Assembly (NCBI GenBank): GCA_030052745.1
Contig: JANBVO010000004.1
Span: 434,001-498,000 of the forward strand
Reading direction: 5' to 3'
Origin: Pleurostoma richardsiae
Taxonomy: Eukaryota > Ascomycota > Sordariomycetes > Calosphaeriales > Pleurostomataceae
Length of the DNA stretch: 64,000 bases
Both the position numbers and the translations under genes were made by a program. The notes below the pieces were generated by a model. That model ran no database searches and was not told the DNA's origin. It saw only the letters and a list, made by a program, of their open reading frames with translations. Below are positions 1-12,314 of this stretch, piece after piece. Position 1 is the stretch's first letter. Each line of letters starts with the position of its first letter.

Positions 1-1944
1 TATAAGGTGTTGTCGCTCGCCTGTGCAATGTACGCCGCCGCGGCGCTGTACAATGCCAGTGACACCAAGGGACTCTTCTGTAAATGGTTCAGCTTCATTC
101 TTTCCAGGAGTGACTTTGTCGTATTGCTTACATATCCAGACTGCGCGTGGTAGGTCATCTTCATGACATTCACGATTTCTTGTGCAGATGTGAGAATGCG
201 GACTTGACTAGCCATTTTCACGTGCACCGGCAGATTATATTCCTCCGCCTTATCGCAGGCAGCGTTGTGGAGGCATATGACCGCAGCGTGCAAATTCAGG
301 TTGAGATGGACGGCGATGGGATACCGGACGTTCTTCGGCAACCGGTAGCGCTCAGGCAGGAACATGAATGAGCTTGACAGAAGGTTGTCAAGTTCGCGGT
401 GCCGGTCCCAGAAACGCCCGCGCTCGACATCCTCGGGGTGGTCTTCAGGCTTCGGCTGATGAACATGCTGCATTATTCGGTTGAAGATGTGGCACACAAC
501 AACTGTGCCAGCAAAGGTCGAATATAGTGACCCGGTGAAGACGTCAGCGAGCGCGGGCGCTGCCTCCTCTCTGCACTGTTCAAATGCTTCCTCAGATGAC
601 GGTAAATGAGTCGTGACCTACTGGGGCATATGATTAGGGCGAGATAAGGGGAAGACAATGCAGGCGTTCGACTGACTTGACTGAAGTTTATTAGCGTAGG
701 CCATCCGGTACTGATAGCAGCGTGCGAATCAATGCAGAATGCACCCCATAACACTCGTCGTCGTTCTACGCGTCCGGTTAACATTTGATCACCCTTTCCG
801 GATAAAGACAGGCTGATCAGACACTTACCCTCAAGCTCTGTCCAATCCCGGGGAGGTAGGATCGTGGGTGGCATCTCGCTGTCCTCTCCTGGAGAGTCGA
901 GGCGATGGAGACCCATCATGTGGACCAGTCTGACACACCTCGCGCAGCTCATAGCGGCTCTAGTGAACCACAGACACCGAGCCTCGCTTGTAGCAATAAT
1001 AGCCCATGCTTGTGCATGGGCCACGGTGATGAAGTGCTCTCCTTCTCCCTGAAGGAAGACGCGAAGTTAACACGCTGGCGCCTGAACGAGAAGATCCCAT
1101 GTGTGGTTACCAACGTACCAGTAGTTCATCCTGCTGGAGATACTGGCGTGCTCTTCGGTAAAAGGCATCATGGAGCCCGTGGTACTTCGGATGACCATTC
1201 GCGGCCAGTGTCCATACCGCGTATTGTAGGGCCATAGGAGGACGCATGTGTGGAGGGGAGTAGAATGCTTTGAGATATCGCCCAGGATGGATGACTGGGA
1301 TGTAGCTCTGCTGTTTAGTGAAGAAGCCCTGGTGCCTACCACCTACGTTAGTGACAGGCTATCGCAGCTTCCGTGACGCCTGGCGACTCACAATTCTTCG
1401 ATCACCTCAAGCGGCGGCAGCGATTCGGACATGCCAAGTCCCATGAGCTCGCCGGCACCTCTGTTATCAGGGAACCCTGGATCTGCAGGAGGTATTTCCG
1501 CCCATGAGGCGTCAGGATCACCTCCACCTGCACTTGCGATATCCTCATGGCCGAAGTCCGGCGCACCAGGGATATAGGCCTGAGGCCTCTTCTCGCTGGC
1601 GGACGACGCAGCACCGGCGTCCTTGAGAGCGTTTTCCACTTGTGCTACTATGATCTCAGCCCTACCCCTCAGAATGTTTGCATCTGCAGCGACACATTGA
1701 CCATACCTAAGCGCGCCTCCAGCTCTCTGACGTTCCTCCGTTTAGGAACCGGCTTCCTTCGTGACTCGGGGTAGACGCACTCGCCCTTCACCCTCGAGCA
1801 CCGAGTGCAAATCGGCTTGATCCGGTCGCACTTCAGCTTCCGGGACCTGCAGCTCACGCATGCCAGGGGCTCGCACTCCGGAGCCGCACCAGCGGCAGCG
1901 GAGGTGGCCGACCTCCCGGCACCGGCATTCTCGTCGGCGGACAT
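1..1944 (-). CDS. Zn2Cys6 fungal-specific transcription factor, C-terminus cut by window edge
   Basis: Predicted nuclear DNA-binding regulator; target genes unknown. Model: complement(join(<1..77, 132..617, 677..765, 829..1048, 1119..1335, 1392..1638, 1707..1944)). The start is the ATG at 1944, followed by a Zn2Cys6 binuclear cluster with the exact spacing CX2CX6CX6CX2CX6C (Cys 29, 32, 39, 46, 49, 56) and a basic linker leading into a short coiled coil (RNVRELEARL). The fungal-specific middle homology domain follows. It includes FFTKQQSYIPVIHP near residue 166, RRRVLWGAFCIDSH near 310 and TTHLPSSEEAFEQ just after. All six junctions restore frame. About 524 residues lie inside the window and the rest is off the left edge. 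The intron at 78..131 is 54 nt, in frame and stopless, so retention would add 18 residues. It is adjacent to a methyltransferase and a transporter, so a local regulatory role is possible but not shown. Confidence 0.88.
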
Positions 1945-3185
1945 GGTGCGAAGTCCGACATGTGGCAGGATTGAGAGACAGCAAGCAGACAGGAGGCGCG
2001 ACGCGCCGGAGCTTCAGGTCCAGGCGCGGCCTCTTAAGTCCCCGACTTCATGTGACTGTGCTCGTCATCCTTTCAGCCTCCGGGAGCCGGTTGTGATGGA
2101 TCCCCCATGCAAATGGCAGCCTGGTGCCTCCTCGGACAACTTAGACGGGATGATTTTCGTCCGAGGACCGAACTATCATGACGTTGCGGCTGTCAGCCAA
2201 TCAATCTGCTTACAAACGCGAAACTACCGGGGTGGTCAGCTAGCGTCCGCCTTGAAGACCAGCTGAAACCAGCTGGCAAGCACCATGACAGGTACCCCCG
2301 AGTCACCGCATAAATGCCGACCACGTTGTCTTACCTTCCGCGGCGCTTTCGCCGGGTTTTACTGTTCTCGGTGTCTATGCCGGAATTTAGATCCTACTAC
2401 CCCGTATCTATGCACCCATGGACTCGGTTCACAGGGACATTCGTGCTGTCACAAGAACCAACTTCTTGAAGACGAAGCAATTATGCTCTCGAAAGACAAG
2501 GCGAAGTCAGGTCTACTGACACAAGACAATAGAGTGGCATCGGATTCGCAAGACTGAGAGGAACAGCTGAATATTCACTCAGCTGAGACTCATCACCTCT
2601 TGATAAGTGTCAGGCTGATATATCAAGATGTTACATAGAGACTGTGAAAAGACTATCCTCCGTTGACTGGCATGAAGCAGCTACTCCTCTACCCCACCTC
2701 CTGAAGCGATGGCAGCCAGGAACTTTCGCGGCAGGTCATGATCATTTGTCTCGTGTCCCAACCTCTTCCATCAAGTACGGAATAGTGAAGGAGGTATTGC
2801 GAACACTACGCCTTACCTTAGGCAGCCATGTCATGTTCGACGCCAGGTGGAATCCATGTTGGAGTTTTGCATCAATGGCCACAGCTTGGAAGACATTGAA
2901 GCTTTGGCGGCCAATCAGCCGTAGGCGTAAGCAGTGTCAGCTTCCAGACGCAGCATCAACAACGTCACACTGCTCATAAGCCTGGTGCTGCGAGACTCGA
3001 CAATATCCAGAGCAGTTGATGTGAGCAAGAGGAGAAACTACCTACAGTCTAGACTATGCGTGATCATGCGGATCGCAAAGGACGCTGAAACATGCTATGT
3101 GAGTTTGCGCATTATGTGGCTGGTATATGTGCGCTTCGTGGATAGATGCAAAGGAATGAGGTGGCGTGGACAGAGACGGCCTCTC
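1945..3185. other. Intergenic: TF promoter side and methyltransferase 3' flank
   Basis: About 1.24 kb between the start of the Zn2Cys6 gene and the stop of the methyltransferase gene. The short open frames here show no recognisable domain and no splice-linked continuation. I see no RNA gene. It should hold the transcription factor promoter and 5' leader and the methyltransferase 3' UTR. Confidence 0.6.
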
Positions 3186-4684
3186 TCAGGATGCTTCCGG
3201 CTTCTGCGCCCACATGACGTTGGAGAGGTAGTAGGCGTGCACCTTGCCACTACGCAGCTCCCTGCGCATATGGGCAGCGTACACGCTGATCTCTTCCTTG
3301 GACCAGCCTAGCTGGGTAGCTGAGAAGCCGACGATACCTTCGATGTCATTCTCGATGGCGGCTCTCGAGTACTGGCCTATTTCCCGCTGCTTCGGGTCCT
3401 TGGCCCAGCCGGAGATGGGGACCTGGTGGAAAGTCCCGTCAGCTTGACTCTCGATCGCCTGGGTCGAGACGATGCATGGGGAGAAGAAGGGGAGAAGGGG
3501 GAAACGAACCTTGATATACTTTTCATGGATGTTGACAAAACCCGACTCTTCAAGCGCCTTTCTCTGTAACTTGTCGCGAACCACGGTAAAAGAGGCGGTC
3601 GAGCCCAGCTTCTTTGCACCCTCGCGGAAGAGGAAGCCCCACTGGGCTGTAGCTGACTTGTCGGTGACCGTTTCGTCGTCCGACTCGAAGAAGCCGTTAC
3701 ATTCGTATGACTCGATCCAGCCGCCTGGCTTGAGGGCCTTGTAAGCCTGCTTAAACAGGGCGGTCCAGTCGTTCACACAGCCGATCAGCCACCGCATATG
3801 CACATAGTCGAGCGAGTCCTCCTTGAACGTCCACTCCTGATTGAAGTCGTCGATCTGGCTGCAGATGCAGGTCAGTCACTGTTGACTGGGGTGCGGAGAC
3901 ATGTCCTTACAAGAACACGTTTGGCGGGACCCAGCTTGGCTGAATGGGCGATAGGTCGGTGCCGATGACCTGAGTGTCGGGGTACAGGTCACCAAAGTCA
4001 CTGTGCGCTCTGGATCAGCCTAATTTTCTCGGCGAGCGAGGGTGGGAAGCATACATGGCCCAGATACCCGTTCCGGTTCCAATGTCGGCCGCCTTCTCCA
4101 TCTTCTCCGGCAGGGGAGCCAAGTGGAGCTTGCCGTCCAGAGTGAGGGTGAAAACGTGGTGTCTCAAGCCCCGTGTTAGTCTTGCGCAGTGGCTCTACTC
4201 TAGCACGACGCCCATTGGGGTCTTACTGGATGTCCAATGTCTCATTTTGTGGATCGTCGTTTGCGCCCCTTTTGCGTTTAAGCTGCGGAGCCCATGAGAA
4301 CGCCGGAGTCTCCTCACCTACCAGTATTGGGTGGTTCCACGGTCGTTATGATAGGTCCGCCCATTGATGGTACGGTACTCCAGGATGCTGGATGAGATAG
4401 ATGCCGTCGAGGTGGCCGCAGAGTCGCCCAGTGCCGAGTCGGCGTCATCGTCGTTTTCGTTGCCCTACACCATTGCCGGTCAGCAAGACGTTGCGCTATG
4501 CACACAGCCAGCTCAGGGGTTCAGCAACACCAACCTCGGGGAGTGGCTGCTCGATCCAGTGCTGCGGCGGCTGGAGCTCGCCCTCGCCGGCTACGGGTGC
4601 AGCAGCTGCTGGCGGTTCCGTTGCAGGCGCAGGCTCCGTGGCCGGAGCGGCTTGCGCTCCCGATGCAGGTTGCGGCTCTGACAT
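3186..4684 (-). CDS. LaeA/UMTA-type SAM-dependent methyltransferase
   Basis: Class I S-adenosylmethionine methyltransferase of the fungal UMTA/LaeA-like group; substrate unknown. Model: complement(join(3186..3422, 3510..3858, 3911..4000, 4055..4162, 4227..4268, 4322..4464, 4535..4684)), 372 aa. The N-terminus is Pro/Ala-rich. Family landmarks follow: [10 protein letters not shown] near 80-90, [17 protein letters not shown] near 110-124, and motif [14 protein letters not shown] near 138-150 followed by the acidic [16 protein letters not shown]. Later come [33 protein letters not shown] and [15 protein letters not shown]. Most motifs appear only after splicing, which supports the junctions. The first intron (4465..4534) is the least certain. 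The 87-nt intron 3423..3509 has no stop and is in frame. It is divergent from the MFS gene. LaeA homologues affect secondary metabolism globally, but this group has many paralogues, so calling it LaeA itself would be unsafe. Confidence 0.88.
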
Positions 4685-6074
4685 TTTAGCGGCACAGTGA
4701 CACGGTGACACGGTGACGCGGTGACGCGGGATTGGGGTCGCGAACGAAGGAGGGGAGAACCGAGGCAGGTTAAGAAAAAGAAAGGGCAATAATAAAAGAT
4801 TGTCCAACCGAGACGGAGCACAAATATAGCAAATGGCGAGATCGAGCGGGGTCCGCCGTTATCTCAACCCTGCTCGACCTCCAGCCTGTACACGTGTAGA
4901 GCCCCCGCATCCAACGCCCGTTTTTGACCCCACAGCCGCGCGGCGATTCTGCCAGATCGAGGTAAGCCCTAGGCGAGTGCGTTGCCCAGGCCAATCCTGA
5001 CGGTACGGAGCTGGACTCGATCCAAGACGGCGATGGCGATGGCGATAGCGGGCATGCAACATGCGACTCTTCAGAATGTTCTGATGGCCCAGTCGCTAGC
5101 CCTTCGCTGAGTGCCTACACTAGAACGGCCGGGGCCGGATAGATCCGTCCCCTAAACCATTAGGAAGGCAACTAAAGGTCGGCCGATAATGGTAGTCCGG
5201 CCTTCTAACAGCTGTTCTAGTAGAGTAGTTGGTTTCGGCCACGGACGTCAAACGGCCAAACCGTTCGTTCGGCTGGCTCACGCCAACCGCGGCTACGGCG
5301 CAAATGCCCTCCAGGGCTGGCTTTGCGCTACAAGCAACGTCAACAATTTCTCTTTCCCGCAAATCCCAGGTACGTGAATGTTATTCTCAAGGAGAAGATC
5401 AGCCCAATTGATGTCTGGCCTCGCGACTTCCACGAGATATTCATCATCGGTGTGGCCGGTTCTAATGTAAGACAGCGTCCGAGGCCACCTTCAAGTAGTG
5501 CTTAGGGGCAACGATCCGTTTTCTGGCAACGGCGGGCGGGCCGTCCGAAACAAGGATAGGAGTTCCATCTCGGTGTAGACCCTGGTGTCAGATTGTGTAC
5601 TGTTTGATCTTTCGCTGAAGTTCTGGAAGTTCTATATCTATAGGTAGGGGACACCTGTTCCGTGTCGGTGCACTCATAGGCGGTACAGCACAGCAAGAGA
5701 GCTTCAATGCGCTCATAAGCGAGGCGCAACCTGCGTGTGCAAGTGAGATGTGATTTCAGGGCGATCGATCCTCAGTTCAGACCTGAGCACGTCAAGCCTA
5801 ATTCGGGTTGCGTCTCGATTGATATTCACGCCTAATTCGTCCACTGGTGTGGTATGAGAGGGGGTGAGGAGCTGATCAGTTACCCAACCGAGCATGACTA
5901 TGCTCTCAGGATCCGTTGCCGGAGGGGGTTGGCCTGAGACTATTTACGTCCAATTCCCGGCGCTCGTCGCTGCCGCGGCTTCCGTTGTGATGTGCCAAAT
6001 TGTGACAGATCACCGGCGAAGTCGACCTAGCCAGGCAGCCAAGGATAGCAGGGCAGGCCTTGATCGAATGGAAA
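4685..6074. other. Divergent intergenic region, methyltransferase / MFS
   Basis: About 1.39 kb between two divergent gene starts, so it should carry both promoters. I found no convincing coding frame, structured RNA or repeat array in it. Confidence 0.55.
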
Positions 6075-8117
6075 ATGGCAACCTCCACGGCCACGCAGAC
6101 TGCGGTGGTGGCTTCGCGCGCGACATCTCACGCGGGGCCTGAATCATGGGAGTTGGACACCATCACCCCGTCCGAGCCAGCTCCCGGTCCTAATGCGCCG
6201 CTCCCCAATGCGCTCCCTTCCGCAGCCAGCAGCTCCCAGGACGCCGTCGCGGCGGCGACAGTCTCGGAGATGGCCACGGCGGCGCGCAAGGACTCGCACG
6301 AGATCCACGACCAGACCTCGCGGCTGCCCTTCCGGCGGCTGGTCACCGTCTACCTCTGCCTGGCCGCCATCTACTTCGTCTCCTCCCTCGATATCAACTC
6401 CGTCGCCACGGCCCTGCCGGCCATCTCGCGCTCCCTCGACGCCGGCAACTCCATCACCTGGGCCGGCACCGCCTACCTGATGGGCCAGACCGTCTTCCAG
6501 GCCCTCTACGGCCGGCTCTCCGACATCTTCGGCCGCAAGCCCGTGCTGCTCGCCTGCGCCGCCTGCCTCGTCGCCGGCGACCTGCTCTGCGCCGCCGCCC
6601 GCACCGCCCCCTGGCTGTACGCCTGCCGCGCCCTGAGCGGCGTCGGCGGCGGCGGCATCAGCTCCCTCGTGCAGATCACCGTCAGCGACCTGGTCAGCCT
6701 GCGCGACCGCGGCAAGTACCAGGGCATCCTCAACGGCGCCATCGGGCTCGGGTCCGGCACCGGTCCCTTCATCGCCGCGAGCGTGCTGCGCGGCGGCGGA
6801 GGCACCGAGAGCTGGAGGTGGATCTTCCGCGTGCCGCCAATCCTGGCCTCGGCCTGCGTCGTCGTCATGTGGGTGAGCCTGCCGCTGAAGCCGATCGTCG
6901 GCAGCTGGCGGGAGAAAGTGCAGAAGATCGACTGGTTCGGGCTTGGCGCGGTGGTCGTGGGCGTAATGTTCCTCCTGGTGAGTCTGCCCATGCGCTGCTG
7001 GTGGTTAGCGGGACACGCTGTTACTCTGCCTTTGGCTGGTCTGATCGTAGCGACGAAACATCTGTCGCGCCGCAGATTCCCATCAACTCGGGCGGCACTA
7101 CGTGGCCTTGGAACAGCGCTCTGGTCATCTCGATGCTCGTGGTAGGTGGAGTGTCCTCCATCCTGTTTGTGGTGGTCGAGAAGCGGTTCGCAAAGATCCC
7201 CATGATACCCCCGCGCCTGTTCGGCCATAAGTCCACCACGATCCTCTATGTCCAGAGCGCTCTGTACGACCTGGTGTGGCAGGTAGACCTCTACTTTCTC
7301 CCGGTCTACTTCCAGGACGTCCGCGGCTACAGTCCCCTGCAGAGTGCAGCGCTCGTCTTGCCGCTACTCCTTGTCCAGAGCCTTGCCGGACTGATATCCG
7401 GCCCGCTGATGACCAAGATGAGCAGGTAAGCTGAAGGACCGCGGCGGACAACGTTCCGTACCGCGGGATTCGACTTGTCTCACACGTTATATACAGGTAT
7501 GGACCGGTATTGTACGTAGGCATGGCACTGTGGCTGCTCGGCACGAGCCTGAAGCTCACCTTCACCCGCACTACCGCTATTAGTGTGTACGTGATTGTGC
7601 TGGTCATAGAAGGCACCGGGATTGGGTTTGTTCACCAGCCAGGTCAGACAATCTGCATGACTCTTTGTCCCTCCGACTTTGCTATCTCGTGTATTCTCAC
7701 ACTCGCATAGCTCTCGTGGCACTACAGGCCCTCTCCAAACCCCAGGATCGTGCTGTGGCGACATCGACGCGGAACCTGATGCGTAACCTGGGGGCTGTCG
7801 CGGGTGTGGCGATGTCGACCGCCATCCAGTTCGCCGTTATGAAGTCCTCCTTGCCGAGCACCCTCCCGTCGGGCATCCGAGGGCAGCTAATGGACGGGAG
7901 CTGGGAGATCGGCGAACCCGGCTCGGAGGCCTGGGAGTCGCAGATCCTGGACGCGAAGATGAAGGGCATCCGCGCCGTCTTCATCCTGATGGCCCCCCTG
8001 ATCGGCCTGTGCCTGCTCGGCTGCGTCTACATCCCTAATACCGTTCTGAAAGGAGACGATACCGATAACGGTACGAGTTCGAGGGACAGAAGTGCCGAAG
8101 CTCCACATACCGCCTGA
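6075..8117 (+). CDS. MFS drug:H+ antiporter (DHA2-like, 14-TM) transporter
   Basis: Plasma- or vacuolar-membrane transporter of the major facilitator superfamily, probably an exporter of small toxic molecules; substrate unknown. Model: join(6075..6977, 7076..7425, 7497..7642, 7711..8117), 601 aa. The start is the ATG at 6075 in the context aaaATGG; the frame opens slightly earlier but only with TTG. A hydrophilic tail of about 88 residues precedes TM1 with LDINSVATALP. Motif A GRLSDIFGRKP lies near 146-156 and motif C-like GAIGLGSGTGPFIAA follows ISSLVQITVSDLVSLRDRGK. The late segments IPINSGGTTWPWNS, DLYFLPVYFQDVRGYSP and HQPALVALQALSKPQDRAVAT are typical of the 14-TM DHA2/TRI12-type group. 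All junctions keep frame. It is divergent from the methyltransferase gene and near a Zn2Cys6 regulator, an arrangement often seen beside metabolite or resistance loci, but no biosynthetic backbone enzyme is present here. Confidence 0.92.
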
Positions 8118-9194
8118 GAAAGCCGTGTGTTATGGCGCTGTAAGTACGGTGTGACATGCTGACATACCGGGCTGCCGGCAGGGACAGGGGGTGAAGGAGT
8201 TGGAGTTACTGGATTCTTTCTCCGCCACCGCTAGATAGGGGGCTGTGGCAGGACCTGAATCCTAAAGTATGGGCTCTCACCACCACAAGGCTCGGTTTCC
8301 AAAGCGTGTGGACTAGCTTGAAAGAACAGGAAATAGAGCCTACAAAGCTAGAAGGGAGCATGTCACAGACTCTAGGATGCGCATCAGTGACGACCATCGC
8401 CAAGCATAATGATCGAATAACCTATGACTCGGGTTGTCGGACTAAGACTAGCTGAAGGGGAAGAATAAGTGTGTGAGGCAAAGGTGCCGGGGAAGTCAGG
8501 TCTGAGGTTGGCTGATCCTAATCAGAACAAACCGAAGGAGTGTAACACATCCTCCTCCTCGGAGGTGTATTCGTCCTCATGTGAACGGAACCGTCAGATC
8601 CATTTATCATGTACCCGTGAGTAGCCGTCGTATTTGTGGCGTCGGACCCCTGACTCCAGTTTCTACCATCCCTCAAGGGGGAAGCGGATGGCGGCCCTTG
8701 TGAGAAACGAATATTGTGAATGTGCAATCATCATGTGAAAGAAAGCCAGTGGATGTTGTAGCGTGGCGTAGAAATGAGATCTGACGCCGCGGATAGCTGC
8801 TCGGCATCAATGGTTAGCCGTTGCTGTTTCAATAATCTGGAGAAGGAAAAGCGAGGACGAAAAGATGAGAGGTTGCAGTACGATATACTAACCTCAGTCT
8901 AGATACGTAGTCATTCATCGCCATTCCCCTGGTAGCGAAGCGGCAAGCCCGGCCCCTTTCAGATAGAAACTCCACCTTGAACCGGCGAAGTTCTCAGAGG
9001 AAGCTGATCCGTCAATGATGCCAACGTCCAGGAATCCGAGCCTCGGATTCCCGCCTGCATCTGGGCGGCCCAGCTGGGGGGCTGTTCCGCCGGAGCAACC
9101 GCTCGCATTATATGCCGTGTCGTTTGGAGAAACCAGAACACCGCGACGCGAGGCATCTGCATGGCTTGAGAAGAAGTCCTTATGGATGACCTTT
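8118..9194. other. Convergent intergenic region, MFS / RLI1
   Basis: About 1.08 kb between two convergent stops, expected to hold 3' UTRs and terminators. No coding frame with domain features, no repeat and no RNA gene was recognised. Confidence 0.55.
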
Positions 9195-11689
9195 TCAACT
9201 ACTCTTCTCTGTGTTGCTATCTTCCAGGAAGAACTAGATTCATTGTCAGATTATACGTTCCAGTAAGGACTGTCATGCAAGGGGGACTCACGTAGTTGCC
9301 GTGCACCTTCTGTTCCTGATCGAGCTGGGAGTTCAGCTTGTTGATCCGAGGGCGATAATTGGTAGGGTCGCGACGGAAAGTGACGTCAAGGTTCTTCAGG
9401 AATTTGTTGCAGCCAGTGAGCAGTGACTCGGGCTTGTTGGCATGAGCCTCGATACCAGGCTTGCCGTCAAACACAATGACACGGTCCTTTACCATAGTTA
9501 GCACCGCTTCCAAGACACAGGACAGGCTTCTGAGTTAGAGCTTCGTCTCTACTTACGGCAAGGTAGGTAGCCATGATGAAATCGTGCTCTACAATGAAAG
9601 CCGTCTTCTTTGTGTGCATGATGAAGCGCTTGATGACACGGCTGGCAATGATACGCTGCTCGGAATCAAGATATGCAGAGGGCTCATCGATCAGGTAGAC
9701 ATCCGCAGGGATACCCAGCGAGAGCACGATGGCAACACGCTGCAATTCACCACTACAACGACAGTCAGCTTCCAACATGTTTTTGTCGACGGATGGCCTT
9801 AAAAAAGGGGCCATCAAGGCGCAGCCTCATGAAAGATGATAGTGCTTGTCTTAATGAGCAGAGCGGGTAACAGTAGTGCACTTACCCGGAAAGGTTCTTG
9901 ACTTCCTGATCAATGAAATCATCTAGCTTGAGAGGCTTGACGACGTCGGTCTGGAACTGAGGGGAAAGGAAGGCAGCACGAATCTTCTTGAAGAAGAGCT
10001 GACGGACGGTGCCCTCGAACTTGGGCGTGATGGTCTGCGGCTTCATGCTGATCTTCATCTCCGGAACTGTCTCCTTTCCATCGGGCTTCAGGGTGCCGGT
10101 AAGCAGACGGAAGAATGTCGTCTTTCCAGTACCGTTCTCTCCCATAAGGACAACGATCTCGGAATTGGTGAAGTGACCAGACTCGATCGAGAGGTGGAAG
10201 TTACCCATTGTCTTCTGCAGAGCCGGGTAGGCAAAGGTGTGGGTGTAATCAGCGGCAAAGTCATCCTGAGCCTCACCAATACGGAAGGTCAGGGATTCCT
10301 CTCTGAAACGCAGGTTCTCGGTGGGAATATGACCATCGAGGTACACCTGTTGATCGTTGTTAGCGAGTTGACGGTATATGGGTGTCGCTTGATTTTGAAT
10401 GTGGAACATACATTGATGCCTTCACGGACAGAGTAAGGAAGAGTGACCACGCCAAAGACAGATGGCTGTCCGTACAGAACGCAGACGAAATCAGAGAGAT
10501 AATCGAGTACAGAAAGATCGTGCTCGACGACGATGACATAATTATCGTGCTTGAGAAGAGACCGGATAATGCGGGCTGCACTCAGTCTCTGCTTGACATC
10601 GAGGTAGGAACTCGGCTCGTCGAACATGTACCTAGGACCATCAGTCTACTGCCACCACGAGGCCAAGGCGCAGGTGCACATACACATCCTTCTTCTGGAC
10701 ACAGGTGAGACCAATCGCGAAACGCTGGAGCTCTCCACCAGATAGGAGAGGAACGTCACGGTCGTAGATGTGTCGGAGTTCAAGGGTATCGAGAACCTGA
10801 TCGAGGTTGTCCAGGTCCATTTGCTTCTCGATCAGGGCCTTGACGCTCCTCTGCGGACCCCTGATTGCTTTGGGAAGTTGGTCGACGTACTGGGGCTTGA
10901 CGACAGCCTGGAGATCATCTTCTAGGAGCTTGGTGAAGTAGTTCTGGAGTTCAGAGCCTCGGAAATAACGGATGACCTCCTCCCAGTCCGGGGCGTCAGC
11001 TCCCCAGCGTCCCAGATTCGGCTTGAGCTTTCCGCTAAGAATCTTGAGGGCCGTGCTCTTTCCGATACCGTTGGTTCCGACCAGACCAAGCACGTTTCCC
11101 GGGCGCGGCATGGGCAGACTAAAGAGGGATCAGCGTCCTGTTTCTAAGGCATATCATTTGGACAGTAATAGAGCAGACGCTCAGTTGCCTTGGTGCTTTC
11201 TTCCGTAGAGGGTGTGGCCAGCAACGTCCCGACAACTACTTACCGATGAAGCTTGAAGCTATTCGGTCCATAGCGATGTGTAACCATGCTCTCCAGGTTG
11301 GTGGGCAGGTTGATGATGTTGATGGCGTCGAACGGACATTTCTTCGGGCAGATACCACAACCGATGCAGAGCGACTCGGAAATGAAGGCGATCCGGGACT
11401 CAGAAGTGACTTCGATGCAGAGCTTGCCGCTGCGTACAACGGGGCAGGACTTTTTGCACTCGAGCCGACATTTCTAGCAGCGTGTTAGGTGAGATTTCGC
11501 CAGACCTTTGCCTGGGGAACTGCCATACCTTCGGCTTGCACTTGTCGCTGTTGATAATGGCGACACTGGAGGAGGCTATTGTTAGCTTCCGACCCGCGAA
11601 AACTTGGACTGGCCTCTTTAGGCCCAAGAGGGCCAGAGTCTGATTCCTGTGTCGAGACTGGAGACATACCGGGTCAACTTGTCCGCCAT
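9195..11689 (-). CDS. RLI1: ABCE1 / RLI1, Fe-S ABC ATPase of ribosome recycling
   Basis: Essential twin-ATPase that splits ribosomal subunits after termination and links to initiation factors; cytosolic and nuclear. Model: complement(join(9195..9233, 9292..9486, 9557..9752, 9886..10346, 10412..10631, 10684..11118, 11244..11473, 11529..11565, 11670..11689)), nine exons, 610 aa, close to the usual length of about 608. N-terminal ferredoxin-like Cys motifs are [18 protein letters not shown] and [19 protein letters not shown]1 has Walker [10 protein letters not shown] near 110-118, signature [12 protein letters not shown] and Walker [14 protein letters not shown]. The hinge [19 protein letters not shown] is followed by NBD2 with Walker [10 protein letters not shown], signature [14 protein letters not shown] and [11 protein letters not shown], then [20 protein letters not shown]. 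The first two exons are only 20 and 37 nt and the last is 39 nt ([12 protein letters not shown], then stop). Single-frame predictions would miss these ends. Confidence 0.97.
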
Positions 11690-12304
11690 TTTGCTTGATT
11701 GTCTCGCACACGGCTGAAGGCTTGGTTGATGTGATCTGTCTGGCCCTCAGAGGTGAAGCACAACGACGCAGCGGGTTCCAGGAATGAGGTTTTCGCGATT
11801 GCCAGGCGTTGTTGGTGAGGAGGGGTCGAGATTTTTGTGGTGGGGTTGTGAGGGTGCAACGTGTTGATGACCTAACCCGACAACACGAGCCAACCAGCGC
11901 CCTTGGAATTCTACCACAAAGTAGCGCGCCTCTTGGTGCCTGAAAATCCTCACGGCTGCTTGTCGAGTCGGCAAAAGCAGACGGTGGTCTTGCTTTGTAG
12001 GTCAAATATGCTCAGTAACTGAACCAGCTGGATTTATCCGACCGTGTCTTGTAGACTTCCTTCCCCGTACAGCTATAGACTTCCGCTTACACTTTATAGA
12101 GTGAGGCGGGACTGGTTGTGATGGCTGCTCTTTGCACAGTAATGCAGCAAATATGATTGGATGAGGAGGCTAAAAGTGGGTTCTCAGTTATGATTTAGAT
12201 ACACATGGGAAGTGTCAATCAAGCGACTATTTACACTATCTACACCTACGAAATGCGTTTAACATGATAGGCATTTAGGACCTGGATCGGCCAAGCACCT
12301 TAGG

Positions 12305-12314
12305 CACCTAGGTG
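12305..12314. repeat. CACCTAGGTG palindrome of the dispersed CCTAGG family
   Basis: Perfect 10-nt palindrome read directly. The same CCTAGG core surrounded by ACCT/AGGT recurs near 22.8-22.9 kb, 25.88 kb and 46.25 kb, always in intergenic DNA. Confidence 0.5.
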
